DNA of 41,851 bases from Clostridiales bacterium (GTDB taxonomy: Bacteria; Bacillota; Clostridia; UBA1381), in the NCBI GenBank assembly GCA_029226975.1, contig JAQXZB010000040.1:1-41851 (forward strand), read 5' to 3'. Below, piece after piece: positions 1-6,798 of the stretch; the first letter of the stretch is position 1; every line of letters begins with the position of its first letter. A program made the translations under genes and the position numbers. The notes beneath the pieces are model-generated. The model made no database searches. It was not told the DNA's origin and was given only the letters and a program-made list of their open reading frames with translations.

Positions 1-13
1 AGTTTTGTAAACT

Positions 14-126
14 AAAAAAGGACGCAGTTATCCCGTTTAATGAATAACTACATCCGAAAACTCAGTCCCTTGCACTCGTTGAGTACAAAGGATATAACAA
101 ACAATAAAATTTAAAATATATATTAT
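14..126 (-). ncRNA. repeated two-hairpin structured RNA, copy A
   Basis: Transcribed leftward from the promoter at 133-161. P1 is a hairpin formed by CCUU-u-GUACU and AGUGC-AAGG with loop CAACG. A linker GGACUGAGUUUU follows. P2 is a 12-bp stem, GGAUGUAGUUAU (55-44) with AUAACUGCGUCC (31-20), including two G-U pairs and a 12-nt loop. Six U residues follow (plus-strand A run 14-19), so P2 looks like a Rho-independent terminator. Four close copies occur in the window (here, 6621-6732, 24187-24304 and 41765-end) plus a diverged one at 31261-31405. I do not recognise an Rfam family. It could be a stand-alone small RNA or a transcription attenuator for a gene beyond the left edge. Confidence 0.75.
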
Positions 127-167
127 ATTACTATAATACCATAAAAACCTTTATTTGTCAAGGGTTT
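40..167. repeat. 128-bp terminal inverted repeat, left copy
   Basis: This segment matches the reverse complement of 41724-41851 base for base and the match stops at 167/168. It contains most of structured RNA copy A and its promoter. Because the window starts and ends inside copies of the same repeat, the ends most likely mark assembly breaks rather than biological ends. Confidence 0.85.
133..161 (-). promoter_or_regulatory. conserved-spacer sigma-A promoter A
   Basis: The -35 is TTGACA (161-156), the spacer AATAAAGGTTTTTATGG (17 bp, ending in an extended -10 TG) and the -10 is TATTAT (138-133). The spacer is the same as in copies B, J and the right-end copy. It drives RNA copy A. Confidence 0.85.
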
Positions 168-222
168 AATAAAAATTATATTTCTCTTTTACTGTCGTGA
201 TGACTTTGGTATTGGGGAGAAA

Positions 223-270
223 GGACAAGCCCTCCTCAATGCTGATTGCATTGTAGGAGGGAATTCGTCC
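223..270. other. long imperfect hairpin after the small-gene operon
   Basis: Arms: GGAC/GTCC, an internal loop, CCCTCCT/AGGAGGG, one bulged T, CAATGC/GCATTG, loop TGATT (17 paired positions). It lies 55 bases past the last small gene and before promoter A. No U-tract follows on either strand, so it may be a 3' stabiliser or processing site rather than a classical terminator. It can fold from either strand. Confidence 0.6.
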
Positions 271-324
271 TCATAATACGTGAATATCATATGCCGATAA
301 TGCATTCTTTCATCTTACATACTC

Positions 325-579
325 CTATTCCACTTTCCGGCATCTGTCAACCCCATACAGCACGTGCAGGCCGCTTCCGTTGTCCCAGTCAACCATAATG
401 GAACCGATATCGTCAACACCTATAACTGTTCCTTTTGTTCCTATAGGCGGAGCTTGCAGATCATTCATTTTTAAGAGCTCTACCCTTGTACCCTTAGGAT
501 AGCGCATTCTTAATTGTTCTACTATCGCCTTCTTCGGATACCCCATTCTTACCTGTTCTTCTATTGCACTTTTTAACAT
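325..579 (-). CDS. DUF4314-type small protein
   Basis: An 84-aa protein. The C-terminal 55 residues show the DUF4314 pattern: YPKGTRVELLKM, a PPIGTKGTV turn, VDDIGSIMVDWDNGSGL and a terminal GVDRCRK, which suggests a small SH3-like beta barrel. The N-terminal 30 residues carry a short internal duplication (RMGYPKK, RMRYPKG). The start is placed at the third possible Met, seven bases after GGAG; an earlier in-frame ATG at 597 has no good ribosome binding site. It is the last gene of the nineteen-gene operon. The family is common on plasmids, ICEs and phages of Bacillota; its function is unknown. Confidence 0.8.
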   Translation of the reverse strand: MLKSAIEEQVRMGYPKKAIVEQLRMRYPKGTRVELLKMNDLQAPPIGTKGTVIGVDDIGSIMVDWDNGSGLHVLYGVDRCRKVE

Positions 580-607
580 TTTCATCTCTCCTAACATTTT
601 TATAAGA

Positions 608-958
608 CTACTGCCAAAGTTCTTTCCATAACTCAGAAAGAGTGCATCCGCATTTACACCGGCAATATTCTTCCATTTTCTCTTTGAAGAAAATCTCTTC
701 TTTCTTTGTTAATTCCCAATCAACCGTGTGCGTATGATCCGGGCCTTTTACCACATATATTGCTGTGACGCTTCCATCCTCATGATAGAATGTATAGAAA
801 TCAAGACACGAATCTGTTCCCTTCGTATCAGTTCCAAAATACTTGTCCACTTCAAACCATAATTCATAAGGAATGTTCACCGTCTTTCCGTCATACGTTG
901 ACGTATCGAATTCATCACAGCAGCAGATGGTCTGCTTTGTAATATCTAACTCTCTCAT
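608..958 (-). CDS. hypothetical protein with C-terminal Cys cluster
   Basis: A 116-aa acidic protein that I do not recognise. It has a CCC near residue 13 and a C-terminal run with Cys at CRCKCGC, which could bind metal. The start follows GAGGTG by six bases; an upstream in-frame ATG at 982 would overlap the previous gene's end (973) and lacks a Shine-Dalgarno. Member of the small-gene operon. Confidence 0.6.
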   Translation of the reverse strand: MRELDITKQTICCCDEFDTSTYDGKTVNIPYELWFEVDKYFGTDTKGTDSCLDFYTFYHEDGSVTAIYVVKGPDHTHTVDWELTKKEEIFFKEKMEEYCRCKCGCTLSELWKELWQ

Positions 959-972
959 AAAATTCACCTCAT

Positions 973-1671
973 TTAACAACAATACTCGTCAATTTGCTTT
1001 TTGAGTTCTTCTTTTACAATAAGCTGTTGCGCTTTTGTCAAATCCTCAAACCTTAAGCCTAAAGCGTCCAATGCATCCTTATAATCGCAGGTAACACACG
1101 CTTCATGGTTGGCCAGCTCGCAGCTAATCATTTCCCTGAATGTTTCTGCATTGCTTTTAAGTTCATTATAGGATTTTTGTAAATGCCGCAAATAAGTCAT
1201 TTGTTCTTTAATGATATTCTCATCGGCCACATAGCAAAATGAAATAGGATTAGAGAAAGGAAACTGTTTTCTCTTTTTTTTAATCTCAGCTTCTTCACCT
1301 ATGCCAAACATTGATATATAATCGTAACGCATAATATAATAGCTGCGTAAAAAATGTTCTTTTTGCTTGTATTCGTCATACGACTTAATATCTTCCAACA
1401 TTTCCGCCTCTGTATACAGTTTGTTGTTGAGCGTGGCAATATACCATTGTCTTAATGCCTTTTTGCCCGATTCCTTTACCATATGCCCATGATGTAATTC
1501 ATAGTCATTTGCATAATAGATATGCTTTCCGTCTTTAAATACCAACGCAGAATATCCAAAGGTGTCACCAAAATCCACGAATACGATTTGATGCCCCTTC
1601 ACTTCCTTTGTTTCGATTGCCAACTTTAAAGCATCATTATACGTTAAGTTTTCAATCTCTCTAATCGTCAT
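973..1671 (-). CDS. hypothetical protein, largest of the small-gene operon
   Basis: A 232-aa soluble protein with no signal or membrane segment. The N-terminal half has an alternating beta pattern (HQIVFVDFGDTFGYSALVFKDGKHIYYANDYELHH); the second half is charged and helical, with CELANHEACVTC near residue 190 giving a possible metal site. The ribosome binding site AAGGAGG is seven bases before the ATG. A 16-bp hairpin sits just upstream (1719-1754). I cannot assign a function. Confidence 0.65.
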   Translation of the reverse strand: MTIREIENLTYNDALKLAIETKEVKGHQIVFVDFGDTFGYSALVFKDGKHIYYANDYELHHGHMVKESGKKALRQWYIATLNNKLYTEAEMLEDIKSYDEYKQKEHFLRSYYIMRYDYISMFGIGEEAEIKKKRKQFPFSNPISFCYVADENIIKEQMTYLRHLQKSYNELKSNAETFREMISCELANHEACVTCDYKDALDALGLRFEDLTKAQQLIVKEELKKQIDEYCC

Positions 1672-1718
1672 GATAACGACCTCCTTATTTATGATAATAA
1701 TTGTTTATATTTTGCAGC

Positions 1719-1754
1719 CGTGTATCCGCATACCTAAGGGTACGCAGATACACG
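1719..1754. other. 16-bp intercistronic hairpin
   Basis: Positions 1719-1734 pair with 1739-1754 over 16 consecutive positions, allowing G-U, around loop TAAG. There is no U-tract, so it is unlikely to be a plain terminator. It separates the genes at 1766 and 1671 and could set differential mRNA stability inside the operon. Confidence 0.75.
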
Positions 1755-1765
1755 CTGTTCTTACA

Positions 1766-1954
1766 CTATTCATTCACATGCTTTTGCCAATCTCTTAGCT
1801 GTATGGTTGAGCAGACAAATGTTATCAACGCTAATACAAACGAAATAACAAAATCCGCTGCAAATCCAAATTCAATAAACATTGCCAGCATTGCCCCGAC
1901 GGACATTAAGCAAAAGCATTGAATAACCTTTACAACTTTTGATATAATCTTCAT
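1766..1954 (-). CDS. small two-helix membrane protein
   Basis: A 62-aa protein. Two hydrophobic helices can be seen, roughly residues 8-28 (VIQCFCLMSVGAMLAMF) and 32-52 (AADFVISFVLALITFVCS), with a charged C-terminus. The start follows AAAGGAG by seven bases; the longer reading from 1978 would overlap the upstream stop. No family recognised. Confidence 0.6.
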   Translation of the reverse strand: MKIISKVVKVIQCFCLMSVGAMLAMFIEFGFAADFVISFVLALITFVCSTIQLRDWQKHVNE

Positions 1955-1967
1955 AACAGGCTCCTTT

Positions 1968-2288
1968 CTAAGCTGCATTATTTGTTTTCTTTTCTGCCAA
2001 TGAAATCAGTTCGTCAATTTCATCATACGGCAAATCTACATCATACCAATCATAATCTTCCATTCCCCACTCATTCTCTCTGGTGGGAGAAACGCAGACA
2101 CTTGCATCATTTGATTCCATGTGATTTGTTGGGAGTTCAACACTTATTTCCATTGATATCGCTTCAGGATAGTCCTCCGCCGTGATAAATGTTTTTAACA
2201 TTTCTTTCGGAGCGATAAAATAGAATGTTGTAGTGTCAAGTTCCTTATTAACACATCGTTCATCAAATTTAATCCCGTTATCTAACAC
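1968..2288 (-). CDS. hypothetical acidic protein
   Basis: A 106-aa protein rich in Asp/Glu (MEDYDWYDVDLPYDEIDELISL near the C-terminus). I chose the GTG at 2288 because GAGGAG lies seven bases before it; the longer GTG start at 2303 sits upstream of that site. Not recognised. Confidence 0.55.
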   Translation of the reverse strand: MLDNGIKFDERCVNKELDTTTFYFIAPKEMLKTFITAEDYPEAISMEISVELPTNHMESNDASVCVSPTRENEWGMEDYDWYDVDLPYDEIDELISLAEKKTNNAA

Positions 2289-2333
2289 AATTCCACTCCT
2301 CACTTTATTAAAAATTTCTATTCAATTGGCATT

Positions 2334-2588
2334 TTAAAATGTAATTGTTAATTCTTTTCCTGATTCAAGATTAAGTTCACTAATATAATTTACTAATGAG
2401 GACAAGAAATTTCTTACAACATTCATTCCTTTATCATTTATTGTGATATAAACCGATTTATCCCACACAGGAGACTTCTCAACAGATGAACCCGGTCTAA
2501 AATATTGCACATTGATATAATATCTTTTTCCGTCAATCCATTTAAAACCTTTTACTTTGCATCCGTTTACCCATGTATTTATTTCCAT
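2334..2588 (-). CDS. hypothetical protein
   Basis: An 84-aa protein with a beta-rich N-terminal half and a helical C-terminal half. GGAGG precedes the ATG by about eight bases; the first in-frame ATG at 2603 overlaps that site. No family recognised. Confidence 0.55.
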   Translation of the reverse strand: MEINTWVNGCKVKGFKWIDGKRYYINVQYFRPGSSVEKSPVWDKSVYITINDKGMNVVRNFLSSLVNYISELNLESGKELTITF

Positions 2589-2632
2589 ATGAACAACCTC
2601 CATTTCTTTGATAACATCCTGAATTTATTCGG

Positions 2633-2851
2633 TTAGTATATAGCCATCTTCCAGCATTTCTTAATTACTTCTTGTGCATATTCGTCTGTTTTAGCATCTT
2701 CATCAATATACTCAACAGTTCCGTCTGCCAAATCAAGTTTTGCAATTACAGTGCCTTCTTCGTTATCGTCATCAGTTTTCCATGCATCTACATAGTATTT
2801 TTCTTCTTCCTCATCGAAGAAATCACATCTAATCTCTGACCATTTACTCAT
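2633..2851 (-). CDS. hypothetical acidic protein
   Basis: A 72-aa strongly acidic protein (DFFDEEEEKYYVDAW, TDDDNEEG). The pattern of two hydrophobic strands followed by a helix, AQEVIKKCWKMA, resembles small plasmid and phage proteins of the DpnD/PcfM kind only loosely. GGAGG is placed well for this ATG. Confidence 0.55.
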   Translation of the reverse strand: MSKWSEIRCDFFDEEEEKYYVDAWKTDDDNEEGTVIAKLDLADGTVEYIDEDAKTDEYAQEVIKKCWKMAIY

Positions 2852-2897
2852 AACAATTCCTCCATTTCTCACATAGAATCATAAGTTCGTTTTCCGT

Positions 2898-3110
2898 TTA
2901 AGCACAGACATACAAACTATACTCATCACAAAATCCATTCGTTGTTTCCACTTCCCAATCCGGTTCGTCTGCATCATGGTTATAAAACGGCGGTCGCACT
3001 ACCGTACTCTGAAAGGTATTCCCACCACATTTTACAAGCACAATGTCACCGAACTTCAAATTGCAAAATTCCTTATGTGTTATCTCTCTGATATTTATAA
3101 GTGTTTTCAT
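2898..3110 (-). CDS. hypothetical SH3-like small protein
   Basis: A 70-aa protein with a short helix (EITHKEFCNLKFGD) followed by beta strands around a VLVKCGGNTFQSTVV motif, typical in shape of small barrel domains. CAGGAGG lies seven bases upstream of the ATG. Function unknown. Confidence 0.6.
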   Translation of the reverse strand: MKTLINIREITHKEFCNLKFGDIVLVKCGGNTFQSTVVRPPFYNHDADEPDWEVETTNGFCDEYSLYVCA

Positions 3111-3149
3111 CTTGTTTCCTCCTGTTCCCCGGATATATTTCCGATTTCA

Positions 3150-3359
3150 TCAGTTATTTACTTTCACCTGATTATATATATCAAACGGTTTTCCGTTTAC
3201 CTCTGCAGATATGATGCTTACTTTCATTTTACCTGTCCATTCACAGTTATCAATAGCTTCGCATCTTGCATTGTCTAAATCTTCTTCCGTATAATCATCC
3301 GGAATTTCCACTTCATATTCGCCATACGTTGTTTCTTTACATAACATTTTGATTTTCAT
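3150..3359 (-). CDS. hypothetical DpnD/PcfM-like small protein
   Basis: A 69-aa protein: a strand (MKIKMLCKETTYGEYEVEIP), an acidic helix (DYTEEDLDNARCEAIDNC) and a final strand. That order is the one seen in DpnD/PcfM C-terminal-type domains. The start is internal to a longer open frame reaching 3611 that overlaps the next gene upstream; AGAAAGGAAAG supports 3359. Confidence 0.6.
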   Translation of the reverse strand: MKIKMLCKETTYGEYEVEIPDDYTEEDLDNARCEAIDNCEWTGKMKVSIISAEVNGKPFDIYNQVKVNN

Positions 3360-3398
3360 AATTATTTCTTTCCTTTCTGTTATGGTCTTGAAATCCTC

Positions 3399-3428
3399 GT
3401 TAGCCCCACAGTCATCTGTGAGGCTAAC
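3399..3428. other. intercistronic hairpin
   Basis: A 13-position stem, 3399-3411 with 3416-3428, has one mismatch and a TCAT loop. It lies between the genes at 3457 and 3359, is GC-richer than its surroundings and has no U-tract. Confidence 0.65.
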
Positions 3429-3456
3429 GTATACTTTTTTACATTTTTTTATCGGG

Positions 3457-3651
3457 TTATTCAAACGCCTTTTCTTTAATATACATACAATCCGGTTCTG
3501 TATCGTCCGCTTGACAATCCGTTGCATTCCAATCATCATCCCAATACACTTTATCTGTAAGCTGATGATTTGCAATATCCATTGCTTCTGCTTCGGTTTC
3601 TGCTTCAACAAACAAATAACCGGTTCTTGTAATCGTTACTAAAAACTTCAT
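3457..3651 (-). CDS. DpnD/PcfM-like protein, paralogue 1
   Basis: A 64-aa protein. Its first 35 residues (MKFLVTITRTGYLFVEAETEAEAMDIAN) follow the DpnD/PcfM pattern of a strand, a VEAE turn and an alanine-rich helix. It is clearly paralogous to the gene immediately upstream (3653-3922), about half identical over that region, whereas the tails differ. The start is 1 base from the upstream stop, with GGAGG well placed. The role of the family in phages and conjugative plasmids is unknown. Confidence 0.65.
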   Translation of the reverse strand: MKFLVTITRTGYLFVEAETEAEAMDIANHQLTDKVYWDDDWNATDCQADDTEPDCMYIKEKAFE

Positions 3652-3652
3652 A

Positions 3653-3922
3653 TTATTTTCCTCCTTTTCCACCTTTAAATCGTATTTTTATCTGCTTTTT
3701 TTCCGCATAATTCATAATTGATTCAAGGTTTGATACTGTTTTTTTACTAACAACTCCAATTTTATTCAATTCTTTCACATCAATCAACGCTTTTTCTAAA
3801 TTGCATTTAATTGATTCGATTTTGTCTGCAAGATACTGATTTGCAACATCCGTTGCATCCTCTTCGTTCCTTGCTTCAACAAACAAATATCCCTTTTTTG
3901 TAATTTTTACTAAGACCTTCAT
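3653..3922 (-). CDS. DpnD/PcfM-like protein, paralogue 2 with helical tail
   Basis: An 89-aa protein. Residues 1-35 (MKVLVKITKKGYLFVEARNEEDATDVAN) match paralogue 1. The remainder is a long helix (IESIKCNLEKALIDVKELN and on) ending in a Lys/Gly-rich tail (RFKGGKGGK) that could contact nucleic acid. GGAGG supports the ATG at 3922. The pair looks like a tandem duplication in which only the N-terminal domain has been kept. Confidence 0.65.
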   Translation of the reverse strand: MKVLVKITKKGYLFVEARNEEDATDVANQYLADKIESIKCNLEKALIDVKELNKIGVVSKKTVSNLESIMNYAEKKQIKIRFKGGKGGK

Positions 3923-3970
3923 AATATTTTCCTCCATTTCTTTTTTTAAATCATTATTCATTTCTGTGTG

Positions 3971-4429
3971 TTACCCATAATATTCCAAGCTTAGATAATT
4001 CGGCTCATCCGAAATACCCAGCTCTTCCATATATTTTTTACACACATTTCGCACTTGTTCTTCCGTAAGATTCTTTTCTGTTTCATTCATATGCCAAGGA
4101 TAATTCACCTCAAATACAACGGATGCAAGCGTACCGCAGGAATCGTCGGAAGGGCAGTAAGAAAAACATATACCCGTTTCTCTTGACATGATATTCGAAA
4201 TAACCGCGCCTTCTCCATCTTTTCCTGATACATCGCAAGAATAGCTTTCAAATAAAGCTTCCGAATTACCGCCATTCTTTACGCATCTTAACATCTCATC
4301 ATACAATACAAACTCATAATCATAGACACAAAAAGAATCTTTATGCGTTATCATAAAGTCAACAAGTTTTTCCTCTGCACAATCAGAAGCAAAACCGAAG
4401 CCATAAATGTAACTGCTCATCATACTCAT
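3971..4429 (-). CDS. hypothetical protein
   Basis: A 152-aa acidic, cysteine-containing protein. It starts with a short hydrophobic/aromatic stretch (MMSSYIYGFGFASD), not a convincing signal peptide. The start was chosen at 4429, six bases after AAGGTG; a GTG at 4438 is the alternative. Not recognised. Confidence 0.55.
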   Translation of the reverse strand: MSMMSSYIYGFGFASDCAEEKLVDFMITHKDSFCVYDYEFVLYDEMLRCVKNGGNSEALFESYSCDVSGKDGEGAVISNIMSRETGICFSYCPSDDSCGTLASVVFEVNYPWHMNETEKNLTEEQVRNVCKKYMEELGISDEPNYLSLEYYG

Positions 4430-4484
4430 ACTTTTCACCTTTTTTACCTTTCTGTTATTATTGCAGCCGCAAACGTGCAGCTTG

Positions 4485-4766
4485 TTAATTCTGAAATATA
4501 GCTAAGCCTGCTTCTTTATGAGTTAGGCTAAAATATATATTTCCGTCTCCATTGTCATTTCTGAACGTGACAAGCGTCTTCCCTATTTGGTCTATCAACA
4601 CCTCTTCTCCGTCCATACAAGCCAATTCACCACCTTCATTATACAAATCATAATAATTCGTATTGTTATAGTAATCAGGAACTATTAGCCCATACAACAA
4701 GTCATTTTCCATGTTCTGGAGTGCTTTAACACTTATGCAGACTTTCATTCCTTCTGTGAGCTTCAT
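4485..4766 (-). CDS. hypothetical beta-rich protein
   Basis: A 93-aa protein. A beta pattern and a KVCISVKAL...GEEVLIDQIGKTLVTFRNDNGDGNIYF layout suggest a small barrel like DUF4314, but with low similarity. AAGGAGGG lies six bases before the ATG. Its 5' end overlaps the upstream gene by 41 bases. Confidence 0.6.
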   Translation of the reverse strand: MKLTEGMKVCISVKALQNMENDLLYGLIVPDYYNNTNYYDLYNEGGELACMDGEEVLIDQIGKTLVTFRNDNGDGNIYFSLTHKEAGLAIFQN

Positions 4767-4917
4767 GCAAATTCCCTCCTTCTGAATTGATTAAATTCAA
4801 ACTTCTTAAAGCATAATACACGCACATTTCTTTCAGACATTTTTTACACATCTTTCCGGAAACAGCATTAAAATACTCATCTTTGATTTTGTTGCCACAT
4901 TTTACACACTCATTCAT
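4726..4917 (-). CDS. small zinc-ribbon protein
   Basis: A 63-aa protein with two CxxC knuckles, CVKC (residues 4-7) and CKKC (residues 24-27), separated by about 17 residues: a treble-clef or zinc-ribbon fold. The C-terminus runs 41 bases into the next gene. GGAGG is correctly spaced for the ATG at 4917. A DNA- or RNA-binding accessory role is only inference. Confidence 0.6.
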   Translation of the reverse strand: MNECVKCGNKIKDEYFNAVSGKMCKKCLKEMCVYYALRSLNLINSEGGNLHEAHRRNESLHKC

Positions 4918-4948
4918 TGTAAACCTCCGCTTTCTATATTTTACGGTG

Positions 4949-5236
4949 TTACACTGTACACCGCTTTGCTTTTTCCGCTTTATAATTTTCAAATCGTCTC
5001 AGGAATTCATCAAACGCACATTCGAAAGTCAAGTTTTCCGGCCTGCTTTCATAGTCTGTATAATGAATTTTAACCGACTTGCACCTGCTTTTTAATTCCT
5101 CTGACAAATAAAGCGTTTCATGTTCTGAAAATCCCTTTAGTACTGCGTTTAAAACTATTTTAGGACTTTTTGGCTTTAATCTAAAAAAGTCGATAGTTAT
5201 TCCGCTTTCATCATTAAAACTGATAATACTATGCAT
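4949..5236 (-). CDS. hypothetical protein
   Basis: A 95-aa basic protein with alternating strands and a C-terminal amphipathic helix (FDEFLRRFENYKAEKAKRC). AGGAGGG precedes the ATG. No family recognised. Confidence 0.55.
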   Translation of the reverse strand: MHSIISFNDESGITIDFFRLKPKSPKIVLNAVLKGFSEHETLYLSEELKSRCKSVKIHYTDYESRPENLTFECAFDEFLRRFENYKAEKAKRCTV

Positions 5237-5264
5237 CTTCAATCCCTCCTTTTTACTCTGCATT

Positions 5265-5306
5265 GGAATATTTATAGCGGCGCATTACACGCCGCCATGG
5301 TATTCC
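5265..5306. other. intercistronic hairpin
   Basis: Outer arms GGAATA/TATTCC and inner arms GCGGCG/CGCCGC, separated by an internal loop, lie between the genes at 5318 and 5236. No U-tract. Confidence 0.6.
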
Positions 5307-5317
5307 TCCACAAACCT

Positions 5318-5554
5318 TTACTTGTATAATTCGTCAACAAACTTTTCACATAAGGCCTTTTGAATGGCGTTATAATAATCAGCATCGCTAAAAATATGAT
5401 ACAACGCAACATATTCCCTCAAACCTTTGGCTTGTTCTGCCGTAAGCGTACCACTATTCACAAAATACGCAAAAAGATTATTTTGGTCTGTTTCTTTCAT
5501 CTCTATAACCTTTTGTGCGAAGTCTGTCATTCTTTTATGTGCCAATTTATTCAT
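5318..5554 (-). CDS. hypothetical helical protein
   Basis: A 78-aa predominantly alpha-helical protein with no Cys cluster or membrane segment. The ribosome binding site (GAGAG) is weak but the ATG is the only reasonable one. Not recognised. Confidence 0.5.
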   Translation of the reverse strand: MNKLAHKRMTDFAQKVIEMKETDQNNLFAYFVNSGTLTAEQAKGLREYVALYHIFSDADYYNAIQKALCEKFVDELYK

Positions 5555-5605
5555 TTCTGCTCTCTTTCTGCGGCAGTCTTTACCACTGCTGCTAAGCGTT
5601 ATTTT

Positions 5606-5872
5606 TTACACTTTAAATCTGTGTCCCATTATTGTAATAGCCGTCATCTCTGTAACCTCATCGTCATAGTCAATGTCATAATCGATATTCATAGTTTTCA
5701 GAATTTGCAGCATTCCGTTGAACTCGCTATATGCCGGACAATACCTTTTGTTTTCAAAACTGTCCATTATTCTCTTATTGTTGACTATCCTCATTTTAGC
5801 TACAAGTCTTTCGCCTATTCTTTCAATCATGTCATTCATTTCTGCATCGTTTTTTACAAAACACCTTTTCAT
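5606..5872 (-). CDS. hypothetical protein
   Basis: An 88-aa protein with a basic helical N-terminus and an acidic middle (IDYDIDYDDEVTEM). AGGAGGAG lies seven bases before the ATG. It starts one base after the upstream stop, which suggests translational coupling. Function unknown. Confidence 0.55.
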   Translation of the reverse strand: MKRCFVKNDAEMNDMIERIGERLVAKMRIVNNKRIMDSFENKRYCPAYSEFNGMLQILKTMNIDYDIDYDDEVTEMTAITIMGHRFKV

Positions 5873-5873
5873 T

Positions 5874-6191
5874 TTAATTCTCCTCCTGTTCTTCGGGTTC
5901 TGCAACAAAGTTCCAATAAATCTGATGTTTTTCGCCGTTTTTAAACACTGTTATTTCATTTTCATCATAGTCAATTGCAGTTTCGTAAACGGCATCATCA
6001 TTCATGCAGTTGATTTCCGGGAAATTTTCACGCATAATATCAACCAAAAAATCCATACATAACCATATAGCTTGTTGTGGGTTCTCAGCCTCAACATAAT
6101 CGCCTAAATAGTTATCTCTTGTTTCGTCCCATACTTCTTCGCCTATTATCATATTGGCATTACCGACAGAATTTTTTACATTAAATTTCAT
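5874..6191 (-). CDS. hypothetical acidic protein
   Basis: A 105-aa protein with an acidic tail (EPEEQEEN) and an FPEINCMNDDAVYETAIDYDE core. AAGGAG lies nine bases upstream. A GGTAGC/GCTACC hairpin (6208-6226) precedes it. Not recognised. Confidence 0.55.
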   Translation of the reverse strand: MKFNVKNSVGNANMIIGEEVWDETRDNYLGDYVEAENPQQAIWLCMDFLVDIMRENFPEINCMNDDAVYETAIDYDENEITVFKNGEKHQIYWNFVAEPEEQEEN

Positions 6192-6247
6192 AATCTACAT
6201 CTCCTTTTTCTTCGGTAGCCCTTGCCGCTACCGCTCGGCTGTATTAT

Positions 6248-6484
6248 TTAATCGCACTTACATGATAATTTTACTGATTGTAAATACGTTTCGTAATACA
6301 CTGTTTTTATTCTTTTTTTCACCAACGCTCCGCTCATATTCGGATTATTTCTGTTTTCCGACGGTTTTAATTCATAGCAGCGTCCATTATCGGGATCACG
6401 TATGTATTCTGTTCCTGCATACGTAAAATCATTATCGGAACGATACCAATTAAACGGACGGTCATAAATATCACGTATTATCAT
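6248..6484 (-). CDS. hypothetical protein, first gene of the small-gene operon
   Basis: A 78-aa basic/aromatic protein (YDRPFNWYRSDNDFTYAGTEYIRDPDNGRCYEL). AAAGGAGG is well placed for the ATG at 6484. It is the first gene after RNA copy B and promoter B, so its expression depends on read-through of the hairpins at 6524-6662, or on another promoter that I do not see. Confidence 0.55.
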   Translation of the reverse strand: MIIRDIYDRPFNWYRSDNDFTYAGTEYIRDPDNGRCYELKPSENRNNPNMSGALVKKRIKTVYYETYLQSVKLSCKCD

Positions 6485-6523
6485 TTCTATCCTCCTTTCT
6501 GAGTAATACAATTACACATTTCC

Positions 6524-6594
6524 TCTCTCCTTAAAAAATTAAGGAGTGTTTTTTTATATATAAAAAGGAGTATCTTATGATACACCTTGTAATA
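6524..6594 (-). promoter_or_regulatory. leader hairpins between RNA copy B and the first small gene
   Basis: Read leftward, the leader forms AAGGUGUAUC with GAUACUCCUU (one mismatch), then a U-run, and then CUCCUUAA with UUAAGGAG (perfect). The second hairpin carries an anti-Shine-Dalgarno-like CUCC some 30 bases before the true AGGAGG. The first hairpin is also present after RNA copy D (24138-24163). These may be tandem terminators or an attenuation leader. Confidence 0.55.
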
Positions 6595-6620
6595 AAACAC
6601 ATTATTTAGCTTTGTAAACT

Positions 6621-6732
6621 AAAAAAGGACGCAGTTATCCCATTTAATGAATAACTACATCCGAAAACTCAGTCCCTTGCATCTCTTAAGTACAAAGGAT
6701 ATAACAAACAATAAATTTAAAATATATATTAT
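6621..6732 (-). ncRNA. repeated two-hairpin structured RNA, copy B
   Basis: Driven by promoter B. P1 is at 6675-6698. P2 pairs 6662-6651 with 6638-6627 over 12 positions and is followed by U6 (6626-6621), a good intrinsic terminator. The linker GGACUGAGUUUU is kept. Similarity with copy D extends past the terminator to about 6556, so the repeated unit here is about 215 bp. Confidence 0.75.
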
Positions 6733-6738
6733 ATTATT

Positions 6739-6767
6739 ATAATACCATAAAAACCTTTATTTGTCAA
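6739..6767 (-). promoter_or_regulatory. conserved-spacer promoter B
   Basis: TTGACA (6767-6762), spacer AATAAAGGTTTTTATGG, TATTAT (6744-6739). It drives RNA copy B and, by read-through, perhaps the small-gene operon. Confidence 0.85.
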
Positions 6768-6798
6768 GAGCTAAATATTTTTTTCACTTGCATTTTTC

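Noticed and set aside
14-167. Insertion-sequence terminal inverted repeats at the window ends
   Set aside because: The same sequence occurs at internal positions in front of operons, includes a promoter and terminator, and no transposase is present in the window.
3360-3611. Upstream extension of the 69-aa gene to a 153-aa protein
   Set aside because: It overlaps the next gene in another frame and is Lys-rich shadow sequence; the Shine-Dalgarno supports 3359.
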